From assembly GCF_014203605.1 (NCBI RefSeq), contig NZ_JACHJJ010000001.1, positions 496,001 to 560,000 on the forward strand: 64,000 bases of DNA, read 5' to 3'. The stretch comes from Thiemannella venezuelensis (GTDB lineage: Bacteria > Actinomycetota > Actinomycetes > Streptosporangiales > Streptosporangiaceae). The notes beneath the pieces were generated by a model. The model had not been told where the DNA came from and ran no database searches. It was given only the letters and a program-made list of their open reading frames with translations. How positions within the stretch are numbered: position 1 is the stretch's first letter; every line of letters begins with the position of its first letter. Of the stretch, positions 8,372 through 17,001 are shown piece after piece. The translations under genes and the position numbers were made by a program.

Positions 8372-9574
8372 ATGACCCGTCCCCCGCTGGCCGTCGTGCC
8401 CGGCCCCGCCACGCCGGAGGAGGCTCCGCCGCCGTCCGGCTACGTCTGCTTCTCGGCCCAGGACTGGTGGTACCACAACAGGGCGCACTCGGATTTCCAG
8501 CTCATGCGGCAGGTCGCCGGGCAGCGGAGGGTCCTGGTCGTCAACAGCATCGGTATGCGCATGCCGGTGCCCGGCCGCTCCACCCACGTGCTGCGGCGCA
8601 TCTTCCGCAAGCTGCGCAGTGTGGCCAAGTTCGTCCGCCGGCCGTTCCCCGGCTTCTACGTGATGTCGCCGCTGCCGCTGCCGCTGTACGGCTCGCGGCT
8701 GGGCCGCAGGCTGGGAGCCGCCCTGGTGAGGGCCCAGGTCAGGGTGGTCTGCCTGGCGCTGGGGCTGCGCCGGCCGGTGATCGTGGCCACCCTTCCCACG
8801 GCCTGGGACGTGGTGCGGCCGATGCGCCGCCGCTGCCTGGTCTACAACCGCTCCGACCACCATTCGGCCTTCCCCGAGTCGGGCGGGACGTCGATCGCGG
8901 ACATGGAGCGTGCGCTGCTGGAACGTGCCGACCATGTCGTATACGTCAGCAACACCCTGATGGCGCAGGAGCGCCCCATCACCGGAGAGCGGGCGTACTT
9001 CCTCGACCACGGCGTGGACCTGGACCACTTCACGCGCGTCCCCCCCGAGCGCCGGCCCGCGGACCTGCTGGCCGTACCGGGTCCGCGGATCGGCTTCTTC
9101 GGCGCGCTCGACGACTTCGTGGTCGACTTCGATCTGCTGGATCGGCTGGCCGAAGAGCTGCCCGAGGCGTCTTTGGTGCTGATCGGCGACGCCAACGGGC
9201 CGACCGAGCGGCTCACCCGGCATCGGAACGTGTACTGGCTCGGCTTCCGCCCTTATGAGCAGATTCCGGCCTACGGCTCCGGGTTCGACGTGGCGATCAT
9301 GCCCTGGCTGGACAACGAATGGATCAGGAACAGCAACCCGATCAAGCTGAAGGAGTATCTCGCCCTCGGCCTGCCGGTGGTCAGCACGCCCTTCGGCGAG
9401 CTGGAGAGATACCCGGACCAGGTGATCACGGCTTCGGGGGCCGCCGACTTCGCCGAGGCGGTCAGGACGGCGCTGAAGGAGGGCGGGCCGCTGCCCGCCG
9501 AGGAACTGCGTTCCTCGGTGGCGGACGCGGCCTGGTCGGTCCGCGCGGCCGATCTCATGCGGCTGGTCGAATGA
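8372..9574 (+). CDS. Glycosyltransferase family 4-type protein
   Basis: A 400-residue protein with the two-domain GT-B layout. The N-terminal half contains SAQDWWYHNRAHSDFQLMRQ and an acceptor-side region. The linker is PGPRIGFFGALDDFVVDFDL (~232). The C-terminal half has VLIGDANGP, then NPIKLKEYLALGLPVVSTP (~322-340), the E-x7-E-like donor-binding region of GT4 enzymes. Such enzymes use nucleotide sugars with a retaining mechanism. It sits between the WecG-type gene and the anchored glycosidase-like gene, with gaps of 22 bp and 4 bp, so the three genes probably form one transcript. No clear ribosome-binding site is visible. Confidence 0.8.
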   Translation: MTRPPLAVVPGPATPEEAPPPSGYVCFSAQDWWYHNRAHSDFQLMRQVAGQRRVLVVNSIGMRMPVPGRSTHVLRRIFRKLRSVAKFVRRPFPGFYVMSPLPLPLYGSRLGRRLGAALVRAQVRVVCLALGLRRPVIVATLPTAWDVVRPMRRRCLVYNRSDHHSAFPESGGTSIADMERALLERADHVVYVSNTLMAQERPITGERAYFLDHGVDLDHFTRVPPERRPADLLAVPGPRIGFFGALDDFVVDFDLLDRLAEELPEASLVLIGDANGPTERLTRHRNVYWLGFRPYEQIPAYGSGFDVAIMPWLDNEWIRNSNPIKLKEYLALGLPVVSTPFGELERYPDQVITASGAADFAEAVRTALKEGGPLPAEELRSSVADAAWSVRAADLMRLVE

Positions 9575-9578
9575 GACC

Positions 9579-10901
9579 ATGGCTACGACGTCACCCCAGA
9601 GCGCTCCCGGGAGGGACATGGTCCGGAGCCGAAGCAAGAAGTGGTACCTGCAGGTGTTCGCGGTCGTCATCGCACTCGCGGTGGGATGGGTGACCCTGAG
9701 CACCGGTTCCTCGGGGACGGATCAGCCCTCCAGGGTCGAGTGGGAGGGCGGCCCCGCCTACTACCGGGCCTACCCCGCCGCCGACGCCGCAGGCTGGAGC
9801 AAGGACACCTTCTTCCCCATCGGAGTCTGGTTCGAGTCGGTCGTGGAGGAGAAGGACGTCCTCGTCGACAAGGAGGCGGGTCTCAACACCTACTTCGCGC
9901 TCACCGACAACAGCGACGCCGGTTTCATCAGGAAACACGGCATGTGGGCCATCACCGGCAAGCCCCTGGACGGAGCGGGCGCGGAGACGGTCGGGTGGCT
10001 GATCTCGGACGAGCCGGACATGTGGGCCGGGGCCGGGGACAACAAGTGGACGGGGAAGAACCAGGGTGAGGGCGAGCCGTGCGAACCGGCGCAGACGCCC
10101 TGCGGCTACACCGTGATGCGCGAGCTGAAGGACCGGCTGCCCAAGGGCGACGGCCGCATGTACTACGCCAACTACGGCAAGGGCGTGGCGATGTGGGAGA
10201 CGGAGGCGGAGGCCGAGAAGTTCGTCAACGGGTACACCGACATCATGTCGACGGACCTGTACTGGTACAGCGACCCGTTCATCTGCGAGGAGGCCGAGCG
10301 CTTCCTGCAGTTGCCGCGTACCCGGTGCCCGCGCGCCGCGGGCTACGGCCTGCTCATGGACAAGGAGCGCAAGCTGGACGGCCGGGACGGCAAGCGCCAG
10401 CCGATCTACGCGTTCGTCGAGGTCGGCTGGCCGATGGAGGACGGCAGGGCGATCGAGCCCGAGCAGGTCCGGGGCGCGGTGATGCAGTCGCTCATCCACG
10501 AGGCGAGGGGCATCATCTACTTCAACCACAACTTCGGCGGCCCCTGCATCAGCCAGCACGTGCTGCGCGACTGCTACCCGGAGACCCGGGCCGCGGTGAC
10601 CGAGGTGAACAGGCAGATCACCCGGCTGGCCCCGGTGCTCAACACGCAGTCGTACGTCCACGGCTTCGGCACGGGCCTCGACACGATGCTGAAGGAGCGC
10701 GACGGCTCGTACTACGTGTTCGCCATGATCGGCCAGGGTACGGAGCCGGGGCCGCGCACGCTGACCCTGCCGTCCCGGATCGCCTCGGCGGGCAGCGTGG
10801 AGGTGCTCTTCGAGAACCGGACCGTGCCGGTGGAGGGCGGGCGGTTCGAGGACACCTTCGCCTCCGAGCACACCGCGCACATCTACAAGATCACGCCGTG
10901 A
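9579..10901 (+). CDS. Membrane-anchored extracellular glycosidase-like protein
   Basis: The product is up to 440 residues; an alternative ATG at 9618 follows GGGAGGG and would remove 13. A basic segment RSRSKKWYLQ leads into one helix (~24-41), with the rest outside the cell and no cleavage site visible. The exported part has FFPIGVWFES, an Asp/Glu-Pro pair in ISDEPDMWAG (~146) and later YAFVEVGWPMEDGR, ARGIIYFNHNFGGPC and a C-terminal beta-rich region. This is reminiscent of TIM-barrel glycoside hydrolases with carboxylates at strand ends, but no family was recognised. By position it may trim or modify the polysaccharide made by the cluster. Paired cysteines (CEPAQTPC, CISQHVLRDC) suggest disulfides. 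Confidence 0.55.
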   Translation: MATTSPQSAPGRDMVRSRSKKWYLQVFAVVIALAVGWVTLSTGSSGTDQPSRVEWEGGPAYYRAYPAADAAGWSKDTFFPIGVWFESVVEEKDVLVDKEAGLNTYFALTDNSDAGFIRKHGMWAITGKPLDGAGAETVGWLISDEPDMWAGAGDNKWTGKNQGEGEPCEPAQTPCGYTVMRELKDRLPKGDGRMYYANYGKGVAMWETEAEAEKFVNGYTDIMSTDLYWYSDPFICEEAERFLQLPRTRCPRAAGYGLLMDKERKLDGRDGKRQPIYAFVEVGWPMEDGRAIEPEQVRGAVMQSLIHEARGIIYFNHNFGGPCISQHVLRDCYPETRAAVTEVNRQITRLAPVLNTQSYVHGFGTGLDTMLKERDGSYYVFAMIGQGTEPGPRTLTLPSRIASAGSVEVLFENRTVPVEGGRFEDTFASEHTAHIYKITP

Positions 10902-10907
10902 GTCTCC

Positions 10908-10936
10908 GGTGCCGGGCCGCTCGGCGGCCCGGCACC
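10908..10936. terminator. Bidirectional terminator hairpin
   Basis: A perfect 13-bp stem (10908-10920 with 10924-10936) around a 3-nt loop lies in the 43-bp gap between two convergent genes. There is no U-tract, as is usual in GC-rich actinomycetes. Confidence 0.75.
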
Positions 10937-10944
10937 GCGGGACG

Positions 10945-11991
10945 TCAGCCGATGCGCCAGGTGTCCCCGGACAGGAGCAGGCCGTCGAGATCGCCGGGGC
11001 CGCCCTGCGCGACGGCCTCCTCCAGCTGCGCCGCCATCAGCTCGTCGTAGGACGGGCGGTCGACGCTGCGGAAGATCCCGATCGGGACGTGCTCGAAGGC
11101 GGGCTCGTCCAGCCGGGAGAGCGCGAAGGCCAGCGACGGGTCGGCGCGGTGCGCGTCGTGCACGAGGATCTCGTCCTCGGCCACCGACGCCCGGTCGACG
11201 ACCTCGATGCCGCCGTCGGCCGCGCGCCGTACCGCCTTGGAGGCCGAGACGATCGGCCGGCCGTGCTCCAGGCGCAGCGTGATGTCGTCGCGCTGCTCGG
11301 GGTCCTTGAGCTGGTCGAAGGCGCCGTCGTTGAAGATGTTGCAGTTCTGGTAGATCTCCACCAGCGAGGTGCCGTTGTGCTCGGCGGCCTCGCGCAGCAC
11401 CGACTGCAGGTGCTTGCGGTCGGAGTCGATGGTCCTGGCCACGAAGGAGGCCTCGGCGCCGATCGCCAGCGAGATCGGGTTGAACGGCTTGTCCAGCGAG
11501 CCCATCGGGGTGGACTTCGTGATCTTGCCGACCTCGGAGGTCGGGGAGTACTGGCCCTTGGTCAGGCCGTAGATCCTGTTGTTGAACAGCAGGATGTTCA
11601 GGTTGACGTTGCGGCGCAGGGCGTGGATCAGGTGGTTGCCGCCGATGGAGAGCGAGTCGCCGTCACCGGTGATCACCCACACGCTCAGGTCGGGGCGGGA
11701 GGCGGCCAGGCCGGTGGCGATCGCCGGGGCGCGGCCGTGGATGGAGTGGAACCCGTAGGTGTTCATGTAGTACGGGAACCGGGAGGAGCAGCCGATGCCC
11801 GAGACGAACACCATGTTCTCGCGCTTGAGGCCGAGCTCCGGGACGAAGGACTGGACCGCGGCGAGGATCGCGTAGTCACCGCAGCCCGGGCACCAGCGCA
11901 CCTCCTGGTCGCTCTTGTAGTCCTTCATGGACTGCTTGACGTCGGACTTGGGGACCAGGGACAGGCCCCGGCCGTTCAGAAGCTCACTCAC
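10945..11991 (-). CDS. korB: 2-oxoacid:ferredoxin oxidoreductase, beta subunit
   Basis: A 348-residue protein starting at GTG. It carries VRWCPGCGDYAIL near residue 33 and the thiamine-diphosphate motif GDGDSLSIGGNHLIHALRRN with a downstream NNRIYGLTKGQ, all characteristic of the beta (TPP-binding) subunit. With KorA it catalyses CoA- and ferredoxin-dependent oxidative decarboxylation of 2-oxoglutarate (possibly other 2-oxoacids), producing acyl-CoA and reduced ferredoxin in the cytoplasm. It overlaps the end of korA by 8 bp, which implies translational coupling and a 1:1 complex. The two-subunit form without separate gamma and delta genes is the usual actinobacterial arrangement. Substrate preference cannot be read from sequence alone. 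Confidence 0.92.
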   Translation of the reverse strand: MSELLNGRGLSLVPKSDVKQSMKDYKSDQEVRWCPGCGDYAILAAVQSFVPELGLKRENMVFVSGIGCSSRFPYYMNTYGFHSIHGRAPAIATGLAASRPDLSVWVITGDGDSLSIGGNHLIHALRRNVNLNILLFNNRIYGLTKGQYSPTSEVGKITKSTPMGSLDKPFNPISLAIGAEASFVARTIDSDRKHLQSVLREAAEHNGTSLVEIYQNCNIFNDGAFDQLKDPEQRDDITLRLEHGRPIVSASKAVRRAADGGIEVVDRASVAEDEILVHDAHRADPSLAFALSRLDEPAFEHVPIGIFRSVDRPSYDELMAAQLEEAVAQGGPGDLDGLLLSGDTWRIG

Positions 11992-13840
11992 TGTCGATCA
12001 CGTCCTGGATCACGCCGGCCAGCTCCTCGGCCTTGAACGGCAAGCCGCGCACGCGGTTGTAGCTGATGATGTCGACCAGGAAGCGGGCGCGCAGCAGCAG
12101 CGCCAGCTGGCCGAGGTTGATCTCCGGGAGCAGCACCTTGTCGTAGGACTTCAGCACCTCGCCGGTGTTGGCGGGCAGCGGGCTGAGGTGCCGCAGGTGC
12201 GCCTGGGCGACCTTCCCGCCCGAGGCGCGGATGCGCCGTACGGCCGCCGCGATCGGGCCGTAGGTCGAGCCCCAGCCCAGCACGAGCACGCGGGTCCCGC
12301 CGCCGGGGCCGTCCGGGTCGTCGACCTCCAGCGCCGGGATGTCCTTGGCGATCCCGTCGATCTTGGCCTGGCGGAGCCGGACCATGCGGTCGTGGTTGTC
12401 GGGGTCGTAGGAGATGTTGCCGGTGCCGTCGGCCTTCTCGATGCCGCCGATGCGGTGCTCCAGGCCCGCGGTGCCCGGGACGGCCCAGGGGCGGGCCAGG
12501 GTCTCGGGGTCGCGGAGGTACGGCAGGAAGGCCTCGCCGTCGTTCGGCCCGGCGGCGAACTCGGTGGAGATGTCCGGCAGGTCGGCGGCGGCGGGCACCT
12601 TCCACGGCTCGGAGCCGTTGGCGAGGTAGCCGTCGGAGAGCAGCATGACCGGCGTGCGGTACTTCACCGCGAGCCGGGCCGCCTCGACCGCCGCGTCGAA
12701 GCAGTCGCTCGGCGACATCGGCGCGACGACCGGGAGCGGCGACTCGCCGTTGCGGCCGTACAGAGCCATCAGCAGGTCGGTCTGCTCGGTCTTGGTCGGC
12801 ATGCCGGTCGACGGGCCCGAGCGCTGCACGTCCACCACGATCAGCGGCAGCTCGGTCATCACGGCCAGGCCGACGGTCTCGGCCTTCAGCGCCACGCCGG
12901 GGCCGGAGGTCGTGGTGACGCCCAGCGCCCCGCCGAAGGAGGCGCCGAGCGCCGCGCCGACGCCCGCGATCTCGTCCTCCGCCTGGAAGGTGCGGATGCC
13001 GAACCGCTTGTGCTTGGAGAGCTCGTGCAGGATGTCGGAGGCAGGCGTGATCGGGTAGGAGCCGAGGAACAGCGGGAGCCTCGCCTGCACGCTCGCGGCG
13101 ATCAGGCCGTAGGCGAGAGCCTGGTTGCCGGAGATGTTGCGGTAGACGCCGGCGGGCAGCTTGGCGGGCTTGACCTCGTAGGAGACCGAGAAGGACTCGG
13201 TGGTCTCGCCGTAGTTCCAGCCCGCGGTGAAGGCCGCGATGTTGGCCTTGGCGATGTCGGGCTTCTTGGCGAACTTGGTCTCCAGGAAGGAGACCGTCGC
13301 CTCGGTCGGCCGGTGGTAGAGCCAGCTCAGCAGGCCGAGGGCGAACATGTTCTTGGAGCGCTCGGCGTCCTTCTTGGACAGCTCGAAGCCCTCCAGGGCC
13401 TTGACCGTCAGCGAGGTGAGCGGCACCGCGTGGACCCGCCACTCGGCGAGCGAGCCGTCCTCCAGCGGGCTGGCGTCGTAGCCGACCTTCTGCAGGTTGC
13501 GCTTGGTGAACTCGTCGGTGTTGGCGATGATGTCGGCCCCGCGCGGCAGGTCGCCCAGGTTCGCCTTGAGCGCGGCGGGGTTCATCGCGACCAGGACGTT
13601 GGGGGCGTCGCCGGGGGTGAGGATGTCGTGGTCGGCGAAGTGCAGCTGGAAGCTCGACACGCCCGGCAGGGTGCCTGCGGGGGCGCGGATCTCGGCCGGG
13701 AAGTTGGGCAGGGTGGACAGGTCGTTGCCGAACTCCGCCGTTCCCGCCGTGAAGCGATCACCCGTCAGCTGCATGCCGTCGCCGGAGTCGCCGGCGAAGC
13801 GGATGATCACGCGGTCGAGTTGCTGAACCTGCTTGGTCAC
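11984..13840 (-). CDS. korA: 2-oxoacid:ferredoxin oxidoreductase, alpha (fused gamma-alpha) subunit
   Basis: A 618-residue protein whose GTG start is fixed by CGAGGAGGACTGAGCT directly upstream. The N-terminal gamma-type domain (~1-200) contains RFAGDSGDGMQLTGDRF and the motif NFPAEIRAPAGT. The pyrimidine-binding alpha domain starts near 220 with GNQALAYGLIAA, SYPITPASDILHEL and FQAEDEIAGVGAALGASFGG, followed by a transketolase C-terminal-like domain (~480-600). The gamma-alpha fusion is typical of actinobacterial KorA. It forms the catalytic complex with KorB and would feed reduced ferredoxin into metabolism. The partial complex I operon ~2 kb away lacks its NADH-oxidising module and is a plausible electron acceptor (inference). 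Confidence 0.93.
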   Translation of the reverse strand: MTKQVQQLDRVIIRFAGDSGDGMQLTGDRFTAGTAEFGNDLSTLPNFPAEIRAPAGTLPGVSSFQLHFADHDILTPGDAPNVLVAMNPAALKANLGDLPRGADIIANTDEFTKRNLQKVGYDASPLEDGSLAEWRVHAVPLTSLTVKALEGFELSKKDAERSKNMFALGLLSWLYHRPTEATVSFLETKFAKKPDIAKANIAAFTAGWNYGETTESFSVSYEVKPAKLPAGVYRNISGNQALAYGLIAASVQARLPLFLGSYPITPASDILHELSKHKRFGIRTFQAEDEIAGVGAALGASFGGALGVTTTSGPGVALKAETVGLAVMTELPLIVVDVQRSGPSTGMPTKTEQTDLLMALYGRNGESPLPVVAPMSPSDCFDAAVEAARLAVKYRTPVMLLSDGYLANGSEPWKVPAAADLPDISTEFAAGPNDGEAFLPYLRDPETLARPWAVPGTAGLEHRIGGIEKADGTGNISYDPDNHDRMVRLRQAKIDGIAKDIPALEVDDPDGPGGGTRVLVLGWGSTYGPIAAAVRRIRASGGKVAQAHLRHLSPLPANTGEVLKSYDKVLLPEINLGQLALLLRARFLVDIISYNRVRGLPFKAEELAGVIQDVIDSE

Positions 13841-14273
13841 AGCTCAGTCCTCCTCGACGCGCAAGGGCGCCGTTGCTGATGGCATGTTCTTCATTTCCAT
13901 GCTAGATCCCTCGGGGTCACGCGGTGGTCTATCGCGTTCCACTCGGCGGAGGAGTGTGACGTATGTCGCATATCCTCGGCGGGCCGCAGCGGTGGGGCGT
14001 GGGGGCGCGGGCGTCGTGCTCGTGGCGCGGGGAGGCCACGGGGGGTCACGATCGCGGACGGTGAGCCCGACACAGCCCGGCGGCGAGCCGGCACAGATCC
14101 ACGTGCAGACGGCCGAAGAGGACAGTTGGGGTCACAGTGCCCAACTATATGTCCCGCAGCACGCCCGCCCTCATCCCCTCCGGCTATGGGGCCATAGTCC
14201 CCGGCTATGACACGGCCTTCGGCTGTGACACGGCCTCCCGCGGCGGTCCCGCCGTCCCGCACGGCCGGCCGCC
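13841..14273. other. 433-bp intergenic region upstream of korA
   Basis: It holds the korA ribosome-binding site (13848-13855 region, minus strand) and presumably its promoter. No ORF with convincing coding character is seen on either strand. Near 14190-14240 there is an imperfect direct repeat of GGCTRTGACACGGCC. Otherwise nothing recognisable. Confidence 0.6.
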
Positions 14274-15743
14274 CTACCGCGCCGGGGTCGGGCCGGAGTC
14301 GTAGATCGTCCCCGGCTGCATCCCGGCGGAGCCGTACAGCTCCGGCACCGTGACGAAGGTGTAGCCCCGGGCCGAGAGGGTCCGCAGGATCTCGGGGGTC
14401 GCCTCGACGGTCGGGCGGTGCACGTCGTGCATCAGGATGATCGCCCCCTGGCCCGCCCCGGAGACGGCCGCGCGGGCGATGGCCCCGGGGTCGGAGGTCT
14501 TCAGGTCCGCCGTGTCGGCGCTCCAGCGGACCACCGACAGGCCCAGCCTGCGGGCGACGTCGGTGACGTCCCGGTCGACGGCGCCGTACGGCGGGCGCAT
14601 CAGGGCCGGGGTCTGCCCGGTGGCCCGGGCGACCGCCTGCTGCGCCCGGGTGAGCTGGTGGGCGATCTTGCTGGTGGACAGCGAGGTGAGGGAGCGGTGG
14701 GACCAGGTGTGGCCGCCCACCAGGTGGCCCTCCTCGCTCATCCGGCGGAGCAGTTCGGGGCGTGCGTAGGCGTTCGAGCCGAGGGTGAAGAAGGTGGCCC
14801 GCGCCCCGTACCGGTTCAGGACGTCCAGCAGCCTCCCGGTGTCGGGGCCGGGTCCGTCGTCGTAGGTCAGCGCCACGCACCTGGCCTTCGCGCAGTCCAC
14901 GGTGCCGGCCTTCGTGCTCCTGGCCTCGGGGCCGCCGGACGCCGCCGCCCCGATCGTCTCCGCGGAGGAGACCGGGGCCGTCGCCGCCCGCACCGAGGTG
15001 GCCGCCCGGCGCGCCCGCTCCCCGGAGGGGGAGAGCAGGTCCGTCACGCGCTCCGCCGGTACGGCCACCGCCACCCGGCCGAGCGACCCGGCCGCCACCT
15101 GGTAGTCGTCGAACTCCACGACGAGGTCGCCGTGGCGGTTGAAGGCGAGGGAGTCGAAGAGCCGCTCGTCCGCCCGGACGGCGTCGACGTCCACGCCGGT
15201 CCGCCGGCCGGTCAGCTCCTGGCGGGCGAGGGAGGCCAGCACGGTCAGCGCCGAGCGGTCCTTGAGCAGGCCGGCGGAGTCCATGGCGCGCTTCTCCACC
15301 CGGTCGTACCAGACCGTGGTCCTGGAGTTGGCCCAGCCGGTGCCGGCGAACTCGCCGATGCCCAGCCGTACCCCGACGACCTGGTCGGAGGCGGCGGTGA
15401 GCTGCCAGTCCACGTTGAGCTCGGGGGAGGCGGTGGCGACGGAGGCGGCGGTGTCGCTGCGGAAGCGGCCGAGCCGCGCCGAGACCACCTCGTGGAGCTT
15501 CGCGGTGAGCTGCGGGGCGTCGTCCAGCACGGGGTAGGCGGCATGCGCGCGGCGGTCGCCGGAGTCGCCCTCGGTGAGGGTCTTCGTGCTCAGTCCCCGG
15601 ACCAGGGAGGGGTCCACGTACTCGATCAGCGTGGGCTCCGAGGGGAGGAGCTTCTCCGCCGCGATGGAGCTGGTGGCCGCGCCGCAACCGATCATGGTCG
15701 CGGTGAGCAGCGTGATTCCTCCGGCGAATCGCAGTTTGCGCAT
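14274..15743 (-). CDS. PdaC-like lipoprotein polysaccharide deacetylase
   Basis: The ATG at 15743 is chosen because it directly begins a signal peptide, MRKLRFAGGITLLTATMIGC, ending in a lipobox-like MIGC. The product (489 residues) would be lipid-anchored outside the cell. Residues ~50-230 match the mixed alpha/beta RsiV/PdaC-type domain (DUF3298-like: segments AAYPVLDDAPQLTAKLHEVV and RHGDLVVEFDDYQVAAGS). Residues ~285-480 are a NodB deacetylase domain with TYDDGPGPDT (catalytic Asp-Asp) and HTWSH (~345, metal-binding His-x3-His), then RPPYGAVD and HDVHRPT. It probably deacetylates peptidoglycan or another cell-wall glycan. It is divergent from nuoA and not in the korAB operon. Confidence 0.82.
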   Translation of the reverse strand: MRKLRFAGGITLLTATMIGCGAATSSIAAEKLLPSEPTLIEYVDPSLVRGLSTKTLTEGDSGDRRAHAAYPVLDDAPQLTAKLHEVVSARLGRFRSDTAASVATASPELNVDWQLTAASDQVVGVRLGIGEFAGTGWANSRTTVWYDRVEKRAMDSAGLLKDRSALTVLASLARQELTGRRTGVDVDAVRADERLFDSLAFNRHGDLVVEFDDYQVAAGSLGRVAVAVPAERVTDLLSPSGERARRAATSVRAATAPVSSAETIGAAASGGPEARSTKAGTVDCAKARCVALTYDDGPGPDTGRLLDVLNRYGARATFFTLGSNAYARPELLRRMSEEGHLVGGHTWSHRSLTSLSTSKIAHQLTRAQQAVARATGQTPALMRPPYGAVDRDVTDVARRLGLSVVRWSADTADLKTSDPGAIARAAVSGAGQGAIILMHDVHRPTVEATPEILRTLSARGYTFVTVPELYGSAGMQPGTIYDSGPTPAR

Positions 15744-15764
15744 GAATGTCACGTTAGACGGAGA

Positions 15765-15794
15765 GTAACCCGCTTTACCCTCTCTTGGGGTTAC
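15765..15794. promoter_or_regulatory. Inverted repeat GTAACCC-n16-GGGTTAC upstream of the deacetylase gene
   Basis: The arms at 15765-15771 and 15788-15794 are perfect 7-bp inverted copies, 22 bp upstream of the deacetylase ATG. An imperfect GAGAGTAA/TTACCCTCTC symmetry overlaps them. It could be an operator for a dimeric regulator; the binder is unknown. Confidence 0.4.
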
Positions 15795-16006
15795 CGGGAA
15801 AGAGGCTTTGTCGAATCCGGGTTTGGCCACTCCGGAACGTGACGGAGCCTGCGGCGACAGTCATCGGAGAACGCCGGCATGCGGAGATCGCTGTCGCCCG
15901 GAGAGTGGAATCCCCGTCCTCGATGAACGGGCGTACCGGGATCTCCGGCGGGATCCACCTGATCCGAGCGGTTGCAGCGGCGCCTCCACGAGCTCGTGCC
16001 CCGGTC

Positions 16007-16036
16007 CTGTGAAGGGAGGCGGTCCGCGGTTACGAT
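16007..16036 (+). promoter_or_regulatory. Putative leaderless promoter of nuoA
   Basis: CTGTGA (16007-16012) and TACGAT (16031-16036) are separated by 18 bp. The nuoA GTG begins 7 nt after the -10 hexamer, so transcription would start at or next to the initiation codon. No ribosome-binding site precedes that GTG, which fits a leaderless transcript. Confidence 0.45.
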
Positions 16037-16042
16037 CGGTCC

Positions 16043-16414
16043 GTGGACGGATACTTCGATCGCTACGCCGTGGTCGCGGTGCTCCTCGCGATCGGGATCG
16101 CCGTCGTCGCGGGGGGCCTGTTCGTCAACCGGCTGCTCCGCCCGGACCGGCCGACGCCCGAGAAGCTGACCACCTACGAGTGCGGCGTCGACCCCGTGGG
16201 CGACGGCTGGGCCCAGTCGCAGGTCCGCTACTACGTGTTCGCCTACCTCTACGTGGTGTTCGCGGTGGACGCGGTCTTCCTCTTCCCCTGGGCGACGGTC
16301 TTCGCCGCGCCCGGCTTCGGGATGACCACCCTGGTGGAGATGTTCGTCTTCCTGGGCTTCATCGCGCTGGGAATCCTCTACGCCTGGCGCAAGCGCGTAC
16401 TCGCCTGGACGTGA
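16043..16414 (+). CDS. nuoA: NADH-quinone oxidoreductase-type subunit A
   Basis: A 123-residue protein with three membrane helices (~8-28, 65-88, 93-115). The conserved loop between helices 1 and 2 reads [25 protein letters not shown] (quoted here as the recognisable YECG and RYYVFA motifs), the segment near the quinone-access gate in complex I. It starts a co-directional series nuoA-nuoB-nuoC-nuoH, with 13 bp to nuoB. It belongs to the membrane arm. The start GTG has no Shine-Dalgarno but a suitably placed -10. Confidence 0.93.
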   Translation: MDGYFDRYAVVAVLLAIGIAVVAGGLFVNRLLRPDRPTPEKLTTYECGVDPVGDGWAQSQVRYYVFAYLYVVFAVDAVFLFPWATVFAAPGFGMTTLVEMFVFLGFIALGILYAWRKRVLAWT

Positions 16415-16427
16415 TCGGCGAGGGAGA

Positions 16428-16958
16428 ATGCGTGACATGGCGGATCTCCCGATGCCCACCCTGGGGCCGGTCGCGCGGCTGGCCCCCAAACCCATGCGCT
16501 TCATCCTCAACTGGGGGCGGCGCTACTCGCTCTGGGCGTTCAACTTCGGCCTGGCCTGCTGCGCGATCGAGTTCATCGCGACCACGATGAGCCGGCACGA
16601 CTTCATCAGGTTCGGCGTGATCCCGTTCGCGAACGGCCCGCGGCAGGCCGACCTGATGATCGTATCGGGCACGGTGACCGACAAGATGGCCCCGGCGGTG
16701 AAGCGGCTCTACGAGCAGATGCCCGACCCGAAGTACGTGATCTCCTTCGGCGCCTGCTCCAACACCGGAGGGCCGTACTGGGACTCCTACTGCGTCACCA
16801 AGGGCGTCGACCAGATCATCCCGGTGGACGTCTACGTCCCCGGCTGCCCGCCCCGGCCGGAGGCCCTGCTCCACGGCATCATGAAGCTCCAGGAGAAGAT
16901 CGCCGCCGAGTCGCTCGCCGACCGCTACGGCCCCTCCCGGCAGGAGCCGGGCGCGTGA
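16428..16958 (+). CDS. nuoB: NADH-quinone oxidoreductase-type subunit B (N2 cluster subunit)
   Basis: A 176-residue protein. The four cysteines that bind the terminal 4Fe-4S cluster N2 are all present: the tandem pair C44-C45 (LACCAIEF), C110 (FGACSN) and C140 ([11 protein letters not shown]). The cluster should therefore be functional and able to reduce quinone. The ATG at 16428 lies 2 nt after GAGGGAG; a second in-frame ATG at 16437 is possible. In normal complex I NuoB docks on NuoD, for which no gene exists here, so either NuoD is supplied by another operon or the complex is remodelled. Confidence 0.93.
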   Translation: MRDMADLPMPTLGPVARLAPKPMRFILNWGRRYSLWAFNFGLACCAIEFIATTMSRHDFIRFGVIPFANGPRQADLMIVSGTVTDKMAPAVKRLYEQMPDPKYVISFGACSNTGGPYWDSYCVTKGVDQIIPVDVYVPGCPPRPEALLHGIMKLQEKIAAESLADRYGPSRQEPGA

Positions 16959-17001
16959 GCGGGCCGGACGCGAGCCCCGGGCCTCCGGAGGAGGAGACCG
17001 C

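Noticed and set aside
13833-14210. 125-residue plus-strand ORF in the korA upstream region
   Set aside because: It overlaps the korA start, has no recognisable motif and shows unbiased codons. Treated as chance.
15791-16510. 239-residue minus-strand ORF opposite nuoA
   Set aside because: It is fully antisense to nuoA and part of nuoB and has no domain. In GC-rich DNA long antisense frames are expected.
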